This document shows, piece after piece, positions 1-9,350 of a DNA stretch of 64,000 nucleotides. This stretch comes from Lactococcus fujiensis JCM 16395 (lineage in GTDB: Bacteria > Bacillota > Bacilli > Lactobacillales > Streptococcaceae), in NCBI RefSeq assembly GCF_002441655.1, contig NZ_JXJU01000001.1:310001-374000 (forward strand), given 5' to 3'. The translations under genes and the position numbers were made by a program. The notes under the pieces are model-generated. The model saw only the letters and a list, made by a program, of their open reading frames with translations. It did not search any database and was not told where the DNA came from. Every line of letters begins with the position of its first letter. Position 1 is the stretch's first letter.

Positions 1-1284
1 TACTCACGACCAGAGATGGCTGAAATTTGGACGGAAGAAAATAAATATAAAGCTTGGCTGGAAGTTGAAATTTTAGCCGACGAGGCATGGGCCGAATTGG
101 GTGAAATTCCAGCCGAAGATGTTGCTAAGATTAGAGCGAACGCAACATTCGATATTGATCGGATTCTTGAGATAGAAAAAGAGACACGTCATGATGTGGT
201 TGCTTTCACACGTGCTGTTTCGGAATCCTTGGGTGATGAGCGTAAATGGGTTCACTATGGTTTGACCTCGACGGATGTCGTTGATACGGCATATGGTTAC
301 CTCTACAAGCAAGCCAATGATATTTTGCGTCAAGACTTGAAAAATTTTACTGAGATTATTAAAAACAAAGCGATTGAACACAAGTATACAGTCATGATGG
401 GGCGGACCCATGGTGTTCATGCGGAACCTACAACATTTGGTTTAAAACTTGCGACTTGGTATTCAGAAATGAAACGAAACATTGAACGTTTTGAACACGC
501 GGCTAAAGCAGTTGAAGCAGGAAAAATTTCAGGTGCTGTGGGTACATTTGCAAATATCCCTCCTTTTGTTGAAGAATATGTGACAAAAAAATTAGGTACG
601 CGAGCACAAGAAATATCAACTCAAATTTTGCCACGTGACTTACATGCTGAATATTTCACAACAATGGCCTTGATTTCGACATCGATTGAACGGATGGCGA
701 CAGAAATCCGAGGGTTACAAAAATCTGAACAAAGAGAAGTAGAAGAATTTTTTGCGAAAGGTCAAAAAGGTTCATCTGCAATGCCTCATAAACGAAATCC
801 AATTGGTTCTGAAAATATCACGGGGATTTCACGGGTGATTCGCGGACATGCTTTAACGGCGATGGAAGATGTTGCTTTGTGGCACGAACGCGATATTTCT
901 CACTCGTCAGCTGAACGGATTATTGCACCAGACACAACAGAACTACTCGATTATCAGCTAAATCGTTTTGGTCGTATCGTCAAGAATTTAACGGTTTTCC
1001 CCGACAATATGAAGCGCAATATGGATGCAACTTTTGGGTTAATATACAGCCAGCATGTAATGTTAATGTTGATAGAAAAAGGAATGGCACGTGAAGCTGC
1101 TTATGATTTAGTTCAACCACTAACCGCGAAATCTTGGGATGAGCAAATAATGTTCCGTCCGCTTGTTGAAGCAAATGAAAAAATCAGAGCATATTTAACA
1201 CTAGAAGACATTGAAAAGGCATTTGACTATCGTTACCATTTAAAACGGGTTGACGTGATCTTTAAACGCGTAGGATTAGAATAA
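1..1284 (+). CDS. purB: Adenylosuccinate lyase, 5' end outside the window
   Basis: Adenylosuccinate lyase acts twice in purine synthesis: it splits SAICAR to AICAR and adenylosuccinate to AMP, releasing fumarate each time. The reading frame is open from base 1 ([10 protein letters not shown]), and family members start a few residues before this RYSRPEM-like stretch, so the ATG at base 16 is internal and the true start lies upstream. Seen in the protein: [20 protein letters not shown] with a catalytic histidine, and the fumarase-superfamily signature [11 protein letters not shown] with the mobile-loop serine. It ends in a clear terminator and is not linked to the ribose operon that follows. 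Family assignment is secure. Confidence 0.96.
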   Translation, partial: YSRPEMAEIWTEENKYKAWLEVEILADEAWAELGEIPAEDVAKIRANATFDIDRILEIEKETRHDVVAFTRAVSESLGDERKWVHYGLTSTDVVDTAYGYLYKQANDILRQDLKNFTEIIKNKAIEHKYTVMMGRTHGVHAEPTTFGLKLATWYSEMKRNIERFEHAAKAVEAGKISGAVGTFANIPPFVEEYVTKKLGTRAQEISTQILPRDLHAEYFTTMALISTSIERMATEIRGLQKSEQREVEEFFAKGQKGSSAMPHKRNPIGSENITGISRVIRGHALTAMEDVALWHERDISHSSAERIIAPDTTELLDYQLNRFGRIVKNLTVFPDNMKRNMDATFGLIYSQHVMLMLIEKGMAREAAYDLVQPLTAKSWDEQIMFRPLVEANEKIRAYLTLEDIEKAFDYRYHLKRVDVIFKRVGLE

Positions 1285-1291
1285 TATTATA

Positions 1292-1323
1292 AAAGTAATA
1301 GTTTTTGGAACTATTACTTTTTT
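1292..1323 (+). terminator. Intrinsic terminator of purB
   Basis: A 12-bp stem (AAAGTAATAGTT with AACTATTACTTT) around a short TTTGG loop is followed directly by a T run. It separates purB from the ribose operon. Confidence 0.9.
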
Positions 1324-1349
1324 GTATATTAATTGAAAACTAAAAGTAA

Positions 1350-1363
1350 TGTAAACGCTTGAT
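1350..1363 (+). promoter_or_regulatory. Candidate cre (CcpA) site of the ribose operon
   Basis: TGTAAACGCTTGAT matches the cre consensus TGWNANCGNTNWCA at 11 of 14 positions, including the central CG. It lies just upstream of the -35 box. Catabolite control is expected for a ribose operon, but this position would be unusual for simple repression, so the call is tentative. Confidence 0.4.
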
Positions 1364-1370
1364 TTTTCTA

Positions 1371-1399
1371 TTGACAACGATTGAAAATATCTGTAAAAT
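1371..1399 (+). promoter_or_regulatory. Promoter of rbsRKDACB
   Basis: A perfect -35 TTGACA (1371-1376) is separated by 17 bp from TAAAAT (1394-1399). It is the only strong promoter seen before rbsB, so it probably drives the whole six-gene operon. Confidence 0.85.
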
Positions 1400-1412
1400 A
1401 TGAGTTAAGAAT

Positions 1413-1430
1413 TATGAGAACGTTCCCATA
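1413..1430 (+). promoter_or_regulatory. LacI-type operator, probably for RbsR
   Basis: TATGAGAACGTTCCCATA is an 18-bp palindrome with 16 of 18 bases symmetric and a central CG, the usual form for LacI-family repressors. It sits just after the expected transcription start, so binding would block initiation or early elongation. The next gene is a LacI-family regulator, which suggests autoregulation. Confidence 0.75.
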
Positions 1431-1453
1431 ATGAGAAATAAACAGGAGATGGC

Positions 1454-2431
1454 ATGGTAACGATAAAAAAAGTAGCAGAGGAGGCAGGCGTATCCAAATC
1501 GACAGTCTCTAGATACATCGCAGGGAACGGTTATGTCGGGCAAGACGCGCAGGTGAAAATCAAGGCGGCAATCACCAAATTAAACTTTATCCCAAATTTA
1601 TCGGCACGTTCATTGAAAACGAAGCGGAGTCAATTGGTAGGTCTCTTACTTCCTGATATCTCGAATCCATTCTTTCCAAGACTAGCAAAAGGAGTGGAAG
1701 AATTTCTTCAAGAAAAAGGGTATCGCGTTATGCTTGGGAATGTCGGCGAAAATGCAGAATTAGAAGAAGAATATCTCCGTGTTTTAGTTCAATTGAACGC
1801 TGCTGGTGTCATTTCGGTTCATGATTTTTCTAAGAAATTTCCAGACTTTGAATTACCACAGGTTATTGTTGACCGGGTTGGGCACAACGCAGACTATGGT
1901 GTATTTTCGGATAACGAAGCTGGAGGCCGATTAGCAGCTGAGGTGGTGACCGATGCGGGCGCAAAAAATGTGGCAGTTATCAGTGGTCCTACGACAGCAA
2001 TAAACATTAACAATCGTTTTAAGGCAAGCTGTGATTACTTACTTGAACACCGTGTAAATTTTCGAACATTTTATAGTGAAACTTACCAGTTTGAAGAAAT
2101 ACAAAAGGAAGCGAAAGAAGTCTTGGACAATTTTCGTGATTTAGACACCATCATTACACCTTCCGATATTCACGGTCTGGCTTACTTACGTGAATTATTG
2201 GATCGGGGCATTAAAGTACCTGATCAGGTTCAGCTGATCGGTTATGACGATATTTTAATTGGACGTTTTGCATACCCAGCTTTGTCAACAATTCATCAGA
2301 ATGCATATGAAATGGGAGCAGAAGCGGCACAATTGATTTACAAAATTGATCGCGGCCAAGTGATATCGGAAAAACAAATTGAACTTCCAGTCTCTTATGT
2401 TGAACGAGAAACAATTAGAAAGAAGAAATAA
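1454..2431 (+). CDS. rbsR: Ribose operon repressor, LacI family
   Basis: This 325-residue protein has an N-terminal helix-turn-helix (VTIKKVAEEAGVSKSTVSRY, residues 2-21), a hinge helix (LSARSLKTKRS) and a periplasmic-binding-protein-like effector domain (LLLPDISNPFFPRLAKGVE onward). The C-terminal part carries the usual QLIGYDDI and LSTIHQ motifs. It begins an operon with rbsK directly adjacent (stop and next ATG abut), and the promoter carries a matching LacI-type palindrome. It most likely represses the operon until ribose or a ribose phosphate is present. The SD is AGGAGATGGC before ATG. The specific effector is inferred from context. Confidence 0.93.
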   Translation: MVTIKKVAEEAGVSKSTVSRYIAGNGYVGQDAQVKIKAAITKLNFIPNLSARSLKTKRSQLVGLLLPDISNPFFPRLAKGVEEFLQEKGYRVMLGNVGENAELEEEYLRVLVQLNAAGVISVHDFSKKFPDFELPQVIVDRVGHNADYGVFSDNEAGGRLAAEVVTDAGAKNVAVISGPTTAININNRFKASCDYLLEHRVNFRTFYSETYQFEEIQKEAKEVLDNFRDLDTIITPSDIHGLAYLRELLDRGIKVPDQVQLIGYDDILIGRFAYPALSTIHQNAYEMGAEAAQLIYKIDRGQVISEKQIELPVSYVERETIRKKK

Positions 2432-3337
2432 ATGAAAAAAATTACAGTCGTTGGTTCAATATCAATGGATTTAGTAACCACCACAAATCGTGTCCCCAAC
2501 TCAGGAGAAACTGTTTTTGGTGAACAGTTTGCTATGGTACCTGGTGGGAAGGGTGCCAATCAGGCAGTAGCGATGGCTCGTCTTGTTCCAGATTTAATTG
2601 AGATGATTGGTGCAGTTGGAGCGGATAGTTTTGGAGAAGAAATTCGCAAAAATTTTACTCACAATCATGTTTTGATCGAACATGTGGGAACGGTACCACA
2701 AACCACAGGAATTGCACAAATCACCCTTTTCGATGAGGACAATCGCATCATCATCATTCCTGGAGCGAATGATGCGGTCAGTTCAGAAAGATTTGACTCA
2801 GAATGGGATGTCATCGCTGACAGTGCCCTTGTTGTCTTGCAAAATGAAATACCTCACCAGACTAATTTGGCGGTTGCTCAATATGCAAAAGAAAATGGAG
2901 TCAAGGTGCTATATAACCCAGCACCTGCACGCCCAACAGACATGGAAATGATTGAATATGTCGATTATTTTACGCCAAATGAACACGAATGTTCAGAACT
3001 ATTCCCCGATGCCACTTTGGAAGAAACATTGACAAAATACCCCAATAAACTTTTAGTCACTCTTGGTGTTAAAGGAGTTACATTCCATGATGGAAAAGCA
3101 ATACAATTGATTCCAGCGATTAAAGCAAAAGTAGCTGATACGACGGGAGCGGGAGATACTTGGAATGGGGCCTTTGCAATCGGAATAACGCAAGGTTTAT
3201 CCATTAAAGAGGCAACAAAATTTGCCATTCTAGCCTCTCATTTATCTGTGCAAAAGTTTGGTGCACAAGGTGGAATGCCAACTTTATCTGAAATGAAAGG
3301 TCATGAAAAATATGAAAAAACATGGAATATTAAATAG
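2432..3337 (+). CDS. rbsK: Ribokinase
   Basis: Ribokinase phosphorylates D-ribose to ribose-5-phosphate using ATP, feeding the pentose phosphate pathway. The 301-residue protein is a PfkB-family member: it starts with VVGSISMDLVTTT, has the GGKGANQAVA substrate-binding motif near residue 42, and the second PfkB signature DTTGAGDTWNGAFA near residue 235, which holds the catalytic aspartate. It starts immediately after the rbsR stop codon, and its 3' end overlaps the start of rbsD, indicating translational coupling. Confidence 0.96.
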   Translation: MKKITVVGSISMDLVTTTNRVPNSGETVFGEQFAMVPGGKGANQAVAMARLVPDLIEMIGAVGADSFGEEIRKNFTHNHVLIEHVGTVPQTTGIAQITLFDEDNRIIIIPGANDAVSSERFDSEWDVIADSALVVLQNEIPHQTNLAVAQYAKENGVKVLYNPAPARPTDMEMIEYVDYFTPNEHECSELFPDATLEETLTKYPNKLLVTLGVKGVTFHDGKAIQLIPAIKAKVADTTGAGDTWNGAFAIGITQGLSIKEATKFAILASHLSVQKFGAQGGMPTLSEMKGHEKYEKTWNIK

Positions 3338-3719
3338 CAATTTGGCAAAATTAGCCGACGATTTAGGTCATACCGATCAAGTTTGTATTGGTGATTTAGG
3401 ACTGCCTGTCCCTGCTGGAGTTAATAAGATCGACTTAGCATTACGCAGAGGGCTCCCAACATTTCAGGATGTTTTGAAAGAGTATCTTGAACACATCTTG
3501 GTTGAAAAGATTTTTCTAGCTGAAGAAATTAAGGAACAAAACCCAGAACAATTGGCTTCCATTCTATCCCTCATTTCAAAAGAATCGCAAGAAATCGAAA
3601 TTGAATTTGTCAGTCATGAGATGCTCAAAAAACAGAATCAGAATGTGAAAGCAGTGATTCGAACGGGAGAAGATACACCATACAGCAACATCATTTTACA
3701 ATCGGGGGTGGTGATATAA
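3312..3719 (+). CDS. rbsD: D-ribose pyranase
   Basis: RbsD interconverts the pyranose and furanose forms of ribose so that ribokinase receives the furanose. The 135-residue protein starts MKKHGILNSNLAKLADDLGH, a family-typical opening with the catalytic histidine (GH) near residue 20. A start nine bases upstream (3303) is possible, but the AAAGG at 3296-3300 sits only 2 bases from it and 11 from 3312, and homologues begin with MKK-GILN. It overlaps the end of rbsK and is followed without a gap by rbsA. Confidence 0.93.
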   Translation: MKKHGILNSNLAKLADDLGHTDQVCIGDLGLPVPAGVNKIDLALRRGLPTFQDVLKEYLEHILVEKIFLAEEIKEQNPEQLASILSLISKESQEIEIEFVSHEMLKKQNQNVKAVIRTGEDTPYSNIILQSGVVI

Positions 3720-5195
3720 ATGAAAATTGAAATGAAAGAAATTTCAAAGTCATTCGGAACCAATAAAGTATTGGAATCCATCGATTTGACGATTGAATCT
3801 GGTCAAGTCCACGCTCTCATGGGCGAAAATGGGGCAGGGAAATCAACCCTGATGAATTTGTTAACTGGTCTATATCAAGTCAGCTCAGGAACAATTTTGA
3901 TTGATGGGCGTGAAACAAAATTTAATAATCCTCAGGAGGCAGAACAGTTTGGAATCAGTTTTATTCACCAAGAAATGAATACCTGGAAAGACATGACTGT
4001 TTTAGAGAATTTATTTTTAGGACGTGAAATTAAAAATAAATTTGGTTTGCTGGATAACAAAACCATGCAAGCAAAAGCATCGGATGCCTTTAAAAAATTG
4101 GACGTCAACATTCCATTGAATGCGGAAATTGGTAGTTTGTCTGTTGGCCAACAACAAATGGTCGAGATTGCGAAATCATTTTTGTCAGATGTAAAAATTT
4201 TGATTATGGACGAACCTACAGCAGCCCTAACTGACCATGAAGTTAAGAATTTATTTAAGGTCATTAACGGATTGAAAGAAAAAGGTGTCGGAATTATTTA
4301 TATTTCACATCGAATGGAAGAAATATTCAAAATCTGTGATTTAATAACTGTCATGCGTGACGGATTAGTCATTGATACAAAAGCAACAGAAGACACAAAT
4401 GTTGATGAGCTCGTTCGAAAAATGGTTGGTCGGGAAATCACGGACTATTATCCTGAAAAACAGGCGATCATTCGTGAAGTTGTTTTCAAAGCAAACAACC
4501 TTTCTGGTGAACGATTTAAAAATGTTTCATTTGAGGTGAAATCAGGCGAAATTTTAGGATTTGCAGGCTTAATGGGTGCGGGTAGAACAGAAGTCATGCG
4601 CGCGATTTTTGGAATCGACAAACTTACATCAGGGACTATTGAAGTCAATGGAAAAAAATTAACCATTCATTCACCTGCAGATGCGATTCATGAGGGGATT
4701 GGTTTTCTTACAGAAGATAGAAAAGAGGAAGGATTGATTCTTGATTTTTCAATCAAAGATAATATTACCCTTCCAAGTACGAAAGATTTTATTCATAATG
4801 GATTTTTTGATGATAAAATTGCCGCCGAATTTGTCAACCAGTTATATGAACGTTTAAATGTAAAAGCGACAAGTAGCGAACAAGCTGTCGGTGATTTGTC
4901 AGGCGGAAATCAACAAAAAGTTGTGCTCGCTAAATGGATTGGGATTGCTCCCAAAGTTTTAATTTTGGATGAACCGACACGTGGTGTCGATGTTGGTGCC
5001 AAACGTGAAATTTATCAACTCATGAACGAATTGGCAGAACGCGGTGTTCCTATTGTTATGGTCTCATCAGATTTACCTGAAGTACTAGGTATTTCGGATC
5101 GCATCGTGGTCATGCATGAAGGAAAAGTGACCGGAATTGTAGACAAAGCTGATGCAAGTCAAGAAAAAATAATGCAACTCGCAACAGTTGATTAA
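3720..5195 (+). CDS. rbsA: Ribose ABC transporter, ATP-binding protein
   Basis: This is the double ATPase subunit that powers ribose import through RbsC. The 491-residue protein has two ABC modules. The first has Walker A GENGAGKST and signature LSVGQQQ; the second has a degenerate P-loop GLMGAGRTE, signature LSGGNQQK and Walker B VLILDEPTRGVDVGAK. Such asymmetry is normal for sugar ABC ATPases of the RbsA/MglA type. It starts directly after the rbsD stop, and its stop TAA is part of the SD sequence TTAAGGAG of rbsC. Confidence 0.96.
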   Translation: MKIEMKEISKSFGTNKVLESIDLTIESGQVHALMGENGAGKSTLMNLLTGLYQVSSGTILIDGRETKFNNPQEAEQFGISFIHQEMNTWKDMTVLENLFLGREIKNKFGLLDNKTMQAKASDAFKKLDVNIPLNAEIGSLSVGQQQMVEIAKSFLSDVKILIMDEPTAALTDHEVKNLFKVINGLKEKGVGIIYISHRMEEIFKICDLITVMRDGLVIDTKATEDTNVDELVRKMVGREITDYYPEKQAIIREVVFKANNLSGERFKNVSFEVKSGEILGFAGLMGAGRTEVMRAIFGIDKLTSGTIEVNGKKLTIHSPADAIHEGIGFLTEDRKEEGLILDFSIKDNITLPSTKDFIHNGFFDDKIAAEFVNQLYERLNVKATSSEQAVGDLSGGNQQKVVLAKWIGIAPKVLILDEPTRGVDVGAKREIYQLMNELAERGVPIVMVSSDLPEVLGISDRIVVMHEGKVTGIVDKADASQEKIMQLATVD

Positions 5196-5205
5196 GGAGA
5201 AAAAT

Positions 5206-6150
5206 GTGAAAGCTATAACAAAAAAAATGGGCAATCTGACAACGTTGCTTGCCCTCATTGTCTTGATGATTGTCATTACACTGATCAATCCTAATTTTAT
5301 GACGGGTAACAATTTACTCAACCTCCTGTTACAAGTAACGGCTAATGGGTTCATTGCATTCGGGATGACCTTTGTCATTTTGACATCAGGAATCGACTTA
5401 TCAGTCGGAGCGATTTTAGCCCTCTCAAGTGCTTTATCAGCTGGAATGATTGCTCAAGGAATGCCGTTACCACTTGCAGTATTAATGGCAGTAATTATCG
5501 GAGCGATTTTAGGCGCAATTAATGGGACTCTGGTTGCATACGGTAAATTAGCACCTTTCATTGTAACATTAGCCACATCAATGATTTTCCGTGGTGCAAC
5601 GCTAGTCTTTACAAACGGGAATCCAATTACAAAGGGGCTTGATGGTTATTTCTTAGCTTACATCGGACAAGGTTACTTGCTTGGTATTCCATTCCCCGTT
5701 ATCTTAATGCTTATCGTCTTCGCAATTTTGTGGGTGTTGCTTCACAGAACAGCATTTGGTAAATCGGTCTATGCACTCGGTGGAAATGAAAAAGCGGCTT
5801 ATATTTCTGGAATTAAATTAAATAAAGTTAAAATTTTGATATATACATTGTCTGGAGCGATGTCCGCCATTTCTGGTCTGATTATTACATCTCGACTTTC
5901 ATCTGCTACGCCTCAAGCAGGCTCAGGATATGAAATGTATGCTATTGCTGCTGTTGTCCTCGGTGGAACATCCTTGATGGGTGGTAAAGGGCGTATGTTT
6001 GGTACAATGATTGGTGTTTTGATCATTGGTGTACTCAATAATGGACTTAATATTATTGGTGTATCAGCTTTCTGGCAACAAGTCATTCAAGGGATTGTCA
6101 TTCTCATTGCTGTCCTGATTGATGTCGTAAGAAGTAAAAAGAAAGCATAA
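5206..6150 (+). CDS. rbsC: Ribose ABC transporter, permease
   Basis: RbsC is the membrane channel of the ribose importer. The protein (about 314 residues) is hydrophobic throughout with 8-10 predicted helices and the family motifs SGIDLSVGAI and VLGGTSLMGGKG. I chose the GTG at 5206: AAGGAGA (5194-5200) lies 5 bases upstream, whereas the in-frame TTG at 5188 lies within rbsA and has no SD. The ATG at 5204 is out of frame and followed at once by TGA, so ATGTGA is not the start. Confidence 0.93.
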   Translation: MKAITKKMGNLTTLLALIVLMIVITLINPNFMTGNNLLNLLLQVTANGFIAFGMTFVILTSGIDLSVGAILALSSALSAGMIAQGMPLPLAVLMAVIIGAILGAINGTLVAYGKLAPFIVTLATSMIFRGATLVFTNGNPITKGLDGYFLAYIGQGYLLGIPFPVILMLIVFAILWVLLHRTAFGKSVYALGGNEKAAYISGIKLNKVKILIYTLSGAMSAISGLIITSRLSSATPQAGSGYEMYAIAAVVLGGTSLMGGKGRMFGTMIGVLIIGVLNNGLNIIGVSAFWQQVIQGIVILIAVLIDVVRSKKKA

Positions 6151-6160
6151 GGAGATCGTC

Positions 6161-7135
6161 ATGAAACTATTTAAAAAGATCATTTTAGGTACAGTCAGCG
6201 TGTTTGCACTTTCAAGCCTAGCAGCTTGTAGTTTTTACACGGGTATTCCAGGTCGTGATGGAAATTCTGAAACGACTACTGTCACTCACAAAAAACCAAA
6301 TGAATTGAAACTGGGTATCTCAATTTCAACGACTAATAATCCATATTTTGTCTCGATGGATGATGCCATTCAAAAAGTGGCACAAAAGAACAATACAAAA
6401 ATTACGGTGTCAGATGCCCAAAATGACTCAGCAACACAACTCAATGATATTCAAAACTTCATAAGTCAAGGTGTTGACGCAATATTAATCAATCCAGTGG
6501 ATTCGGATGCAGTTATTCCAGCAATTAAAGCGGCTAATAATGCACATATTCCAGTCATTGCGATGGACCGTGGCTCAAATGGTGGAACTGTTTTGACGAC
6601 AGTTGCTTCTGATAATGTTGCTGCAGGTAAAATGGCTGCACAAGCCATTCAAAATATAGTAGGAAAAGATGCGAAAGTATTGGAGCTATCAGGAACACCT
6701 GGGGCATCCGCTACAATTGACCGTGGTAAGGGGTTCAATACAGAAGCTAAGACACTTGGTTTAAATATTTTATCCAGCCAATCAGCTAATTTTGACCGGA
6801 CAACCGGCTTGAATACAACTCAAAATATGCTTCAATCTCATTCTGGTGTCCAGGCGATATTTGCTCAAAATGACGAAATGGCTCTTGGGGCTGCTAAGGC
6901 AGTACAAGCTACTGGCCTGAAAATAGCAATCTTCGGAATTGATGGTGAAGATGAATCACACACAGCCATAAAAAATGGCACAATGACTGGCACGATTGCA
7001 CAACAACCTGCAAAAATTGGTGAAATGGCAATGCAAGCTGCATTTGATTACTACCAAGGTAAGTCAGTGAAAAAAGTTATAAATTCACCAATTTATTTAG
7101 TCACAAAAGATAACGTCGATGAACACAAATGGTAA
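6161..7135 (+). CDS. rbsB: Ribose-binding lipoprotein
   Basis: This is the substrate-capture component of the ribose transporter, held on the outer face of the membrane by a lipid anchor. The 324-residue protein has a lipoprotein signal peptide with lipobox LAAC (Cys23). Its periplasmic-binding fold is clear from LGISISTTNNPYFVSM, ILINPVDSDAVIPAI, DRGKGF and AIFGIDGEDE. It is the last gene of the operon and is followed by a terminator, with SD AAGGAG before ATG. Confidence 0.95.
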   Translation: MKLFKKIILGTVSVFALSSLAACSFYTGIPGRDGNSETTTVTHKKPNELKLGISISTTNNPYFVSMDDAIQKVAQKNNTKITVSDAQNDSATQLNDIQNFISQGVDAILINPVDSDAVIPAIKAANNAHIPVIAMDRGSNGGTVLTTVASDNVAAGKMAAQAIQNIVGKDAKVLELSGTPGASATIDRGKGFNTEAKTLGLNILSSQSANFDRTTGLNTTQNMLQSHSGVQAIFAQNDEMALGAAKAVQATGLKIAIFGIDGEDESHTAIKNGTMTGTIAQQPAKIGEMAMQAAFDYYQGKSVKKVINSPIYLVTKDNVDEHKW

Positions 7136-7140
7136 TTAGG

Positions 7141-7165
7141 AGCCAGAATTTATTCTGGCTTTTTT
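7141..7165 (+). terminator. Terminator of the ribose operon
   Basis: AGCCAGAA (7141-7148) pairs with TTCTGGCT (7153-7160) around TTTA, followed by a T run. Confidence 0.92.
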
Positions 7166-7252
7166 AGTATTTATCTGTGTGAATAGATGAAGGCAATATT
7201 TAATAGGTATTGTCTTTTTTATAAATTATTTATAAATATAGTAGAATTGAAA

Positions 7253-7335
7253 TGTAAGCGGTCTAGTGCTTCATAAAATAAAATGATTAAATTGTACCGA
7301 GAAAGCGTTTTATTGCTTTAAAAATAAAATATAAT
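7253..7335 (+). promoter_or_regulatory. Control region of the PTS regulator gene, with two cre-like sites
   Basis: TGTAAGCGGTCTAG (7253-7266) matches cre at 12 of 14 positions, and GAAAGCGTTTTAT lies at 7301-7313. A good -10 TATAAT stands at 7330-7335, but no acceptable -35 box lies 16-18 bp upstream, which fits a promoter that needs an activator. The site assignments are tentative. Confidence 0.4.
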
Positions 7336-7355
7336 AAATGTGTAAGGAGAAATAA

Positions 7356-9350
7356 ATGATTAGCTATGACCTCGATGAACTTTTTTATTCAAAAAAGCGA
7401 TTTTGGAAAATAGAGATGATAACTGAGCTGACTGGGCTTAATAAAAAAGAAGTCAACACGCTTGTCAGTCAATTTAATGAACAATTGATTCGAGCAAATG
7501 AAAAATCAATTGAAGATAATCATCAAGTTATAGCCTTTCCAGAAAGTCTATCCCGATTAGAAGAAATTCGTTTTGGTATTCTAAAGCCGAAACAAGTCAC
7601 AATAGAAAAAAGTGAGCGTCAGCGATTAATTTTCTTATTTATCTTTTTGGAACTCGGAAGTGTCTCAATTTCAACTTTCAAAGAAAGCCTTAATACAAGC
7701 AAGAACACGATTTTGACAGATCTTAAACAAGTACGGCAGAATTTAAAAGATACTGGAATTGAAATACTGTACCATCAGACACGAGGCTTCTATTTGGTTG
7801 GTGAGGAATGGAGGATCAGGCGCTTTGCTTATCAAGAAGTTCAGAATTTAACTGATAATTATAGCTTTTACAGTTTATCAAAAGTACTAAATAGTCAAAA
7901 TCAACTTTTTATGGCTCAGAACAGTTGTCAATTAAAAAATTTGATAGGCCTGAATCACTTGAATATAGTTTACAGTCGCTTTCGTGCTTTACAATTCTAT
8001 ACAGGAATGATGGCTGTACGTCAGAAAGACCACTCTATTGAAGACCGATTTCCTCAGCTCGTTAAAAATTTTCAATTTGGAAGTTGTCAAATTACTGCAT
8101 TGTCAGAGCGCAATAATTTAATTGCCCTTTTAATTGGTGCAAGTGATGGCATTTATGAAGATGACCAATTAGACTTCTTGTATCGTATTGCATTTCAAAT
8201 TATGGAAAATGTCATGAAATTAACAGCAATGGAATTTGATGATTTCTCAAAGACTTTCGATGCCTTGTTAGCTCACCTATATCCTGCCTATTTCAGGCTC
8301 ATTTATCACTTGGAAACGAGTAATCATTTGCTGACAAGAATCAGACAAGAGTATTCAGACTTATTCAATTTGATTGAAAAAGCATTGTCACCACTGACAG
8401 ATTTAACTGGCCCAATCAGTCAAGAGGAACTCGGCTACTTTGTCATCCTGTTTGGTGGGGAAATCTATAAGAAAAGGCACCAACGCGCATTACAAGCGAT
8501 TGTCCTTTGCGCAAATGGAATAAGTTCGAGTCTGATTATGAAAAAAAGATTATCAGAACTTTTTCCCAACATGGAATTTGTTGTAGCAACTTCAATTGCC
8601 CAACTGGATGAAATTCCGGTGCATTCTTATGATGTTATCTTCTCAACACTCCAAGTTGAAAGCAGCAAAAAAGTCTATCTCTTTTCACCATTTCCAAAAG
8701 AGGATGAAATAAGACAACTTTATAATCAAATTGTTCATGATTTTGAACTCCCCAGTCTGCCATTGTTTTCCGAAGAACAATTATTTCAGTTATTGAAGCC
8801 ACTGTTAAGAGAAGATGTCAGTTTTGAGGACATCAAAAAAGTTTTGCAAAGAAAAATAAAACTCAATAAAAGAGAAGAGGAGAAAGAAAGTTTAATGTTA
8901 CAAGATTTAATAAAAGGGAAAAATATTCAATTTACTGAACGTGAATTAAATTGGGAAGATGCCATTACTTTAGCAGCGCAACCCTTATTGGATTCTAATT
9001 CAATTGAACCCTCATATATCACAGCGATGATTAATCGAATTAAAGAATTTGGCCCGTTTGTTGATTTAGGGATGGGAATTGCATTGCCTCATGCTCGTCC
9101 AGAAGATGGTGTAAATAAAGTCGGAATGACATTCCTGAGATGTGAAAAACCGGTGAAATTATTGGATGACGTCGATCACGAGATAAAAATTTTCATCGTC
9201 CTCTCAGCAATTGATAACGAAGCACATTTACGAGCTTTGTCATCTCTGACCCAAATTCTTTCCAATAGAGAAGAGTTACAAAAATTATTAGATGCAACAA
9301 CAATTAATGAAGTAGAACATATTTTATCTGAAAAAGGAGAAACAAAATGA
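7356..9350 (+). CDS. PRD-containing PTS transcriptional regulator with EIIB-like and EIIA domains
   Basis: This 664-residue MtlR/UlaR-type regulator probably controls the downstream PTS and transketolase genes. It has N-terminal helix-turn-helix domains (about 1-150), PTS regulation domains (about 160-380), an EIIB-like domain with AIVLCANGISSSLIM (Cys385), and an EIIA domain (about 514-664) with the phospho-site GIALPHARPE (His579). In the second PRD the usual histidine of the ALHFG-like motif is replaced (VILFGG). No separate EIIA gene is present, so this tail may serve the transporter. An internal ATG at 8895, preceded by GAGGAGA (8877-8883), could give a separate 151-residue EIIA. It overlaps the EIIB gene by 4 bases. 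The substrate is not shown by sequence. Confidence 0.85.
   Translation: MISYDLDELFYSKKRFWKIEMITELTGLNKKEVNTLVSQFNEQLIRANEKSIEDNHQVIAFPESLSRLEEIRFGILKPKQVTIEKSERQRLIFLFIFLELGSVSISTFKESLNTSKNTILTDLKQVRQNLKDTGIEILYHQTRGFYLVGEEWRIRRFAYQEVQNLTDNYSFYSLSKVLNSQNQLFMAQNSCQLKNLIGLNHLNIVYSRFRALQFYTGMMAVRQKDHSIEDRFPQLVKNFQFGSCQITALSERNNLIALLIGASDGIYEDDQLDFLYRIAFQIMENVMKLTAMEFDDFSKTFDALLAHLYPAYFRLIYHLETSNHLLTRIRQEYSDLFNLIEKALSPLTDLTGPISQEELGYFVILFGGEIYKKRHQRALQAIVLCANGISSSLIMKKRLSELFPNMEFVVATSIAQLDEIPVHSYDVIFSTLQVESSKKVYLFSPFPKEDEIRQLYNQIVHDFELPSLPLFSEEQLFQLLKPLLREDVSFEDIKKVLQRKIKLNKREEEKESLMLQDLIKGKNIQFTERELNWEDAITLAAQPLLDSNSIEPSYITAMINRIKEFGPFVDLGMGIALPHARPEDGVNKVGMTFLRCEKPVKLLDDVDHEIKIFIVLSAIDNEAHLRALSSLTQILSNREELQKLLDATTINEVEHILSEKGETK
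8895..9350 (+). other. Possible internal translation start giving a free EIIA protein
   Basis: The in-frame ATG at 8895 (MLQDLIKGKN) stands exactly at the start of the EIIA domain, after a charged linker (KLNKREEEKES). GAGGAGA at 8877-8883 is a strong SD sequence 11 bases before it. The product would be 151 residues, close to the size of stand-alone ascorbate-type EIIA proteins. It is an inference; the purine-rich linker codons could mimic an SD by chance. Confidence 0.4.

Noticed and set aside
16-1284. ATG at base 16 as the purB start
   Set aside because: The frame is open to base 1 and the RYSRPEM-like context is internal in the family; the start is outside the window.
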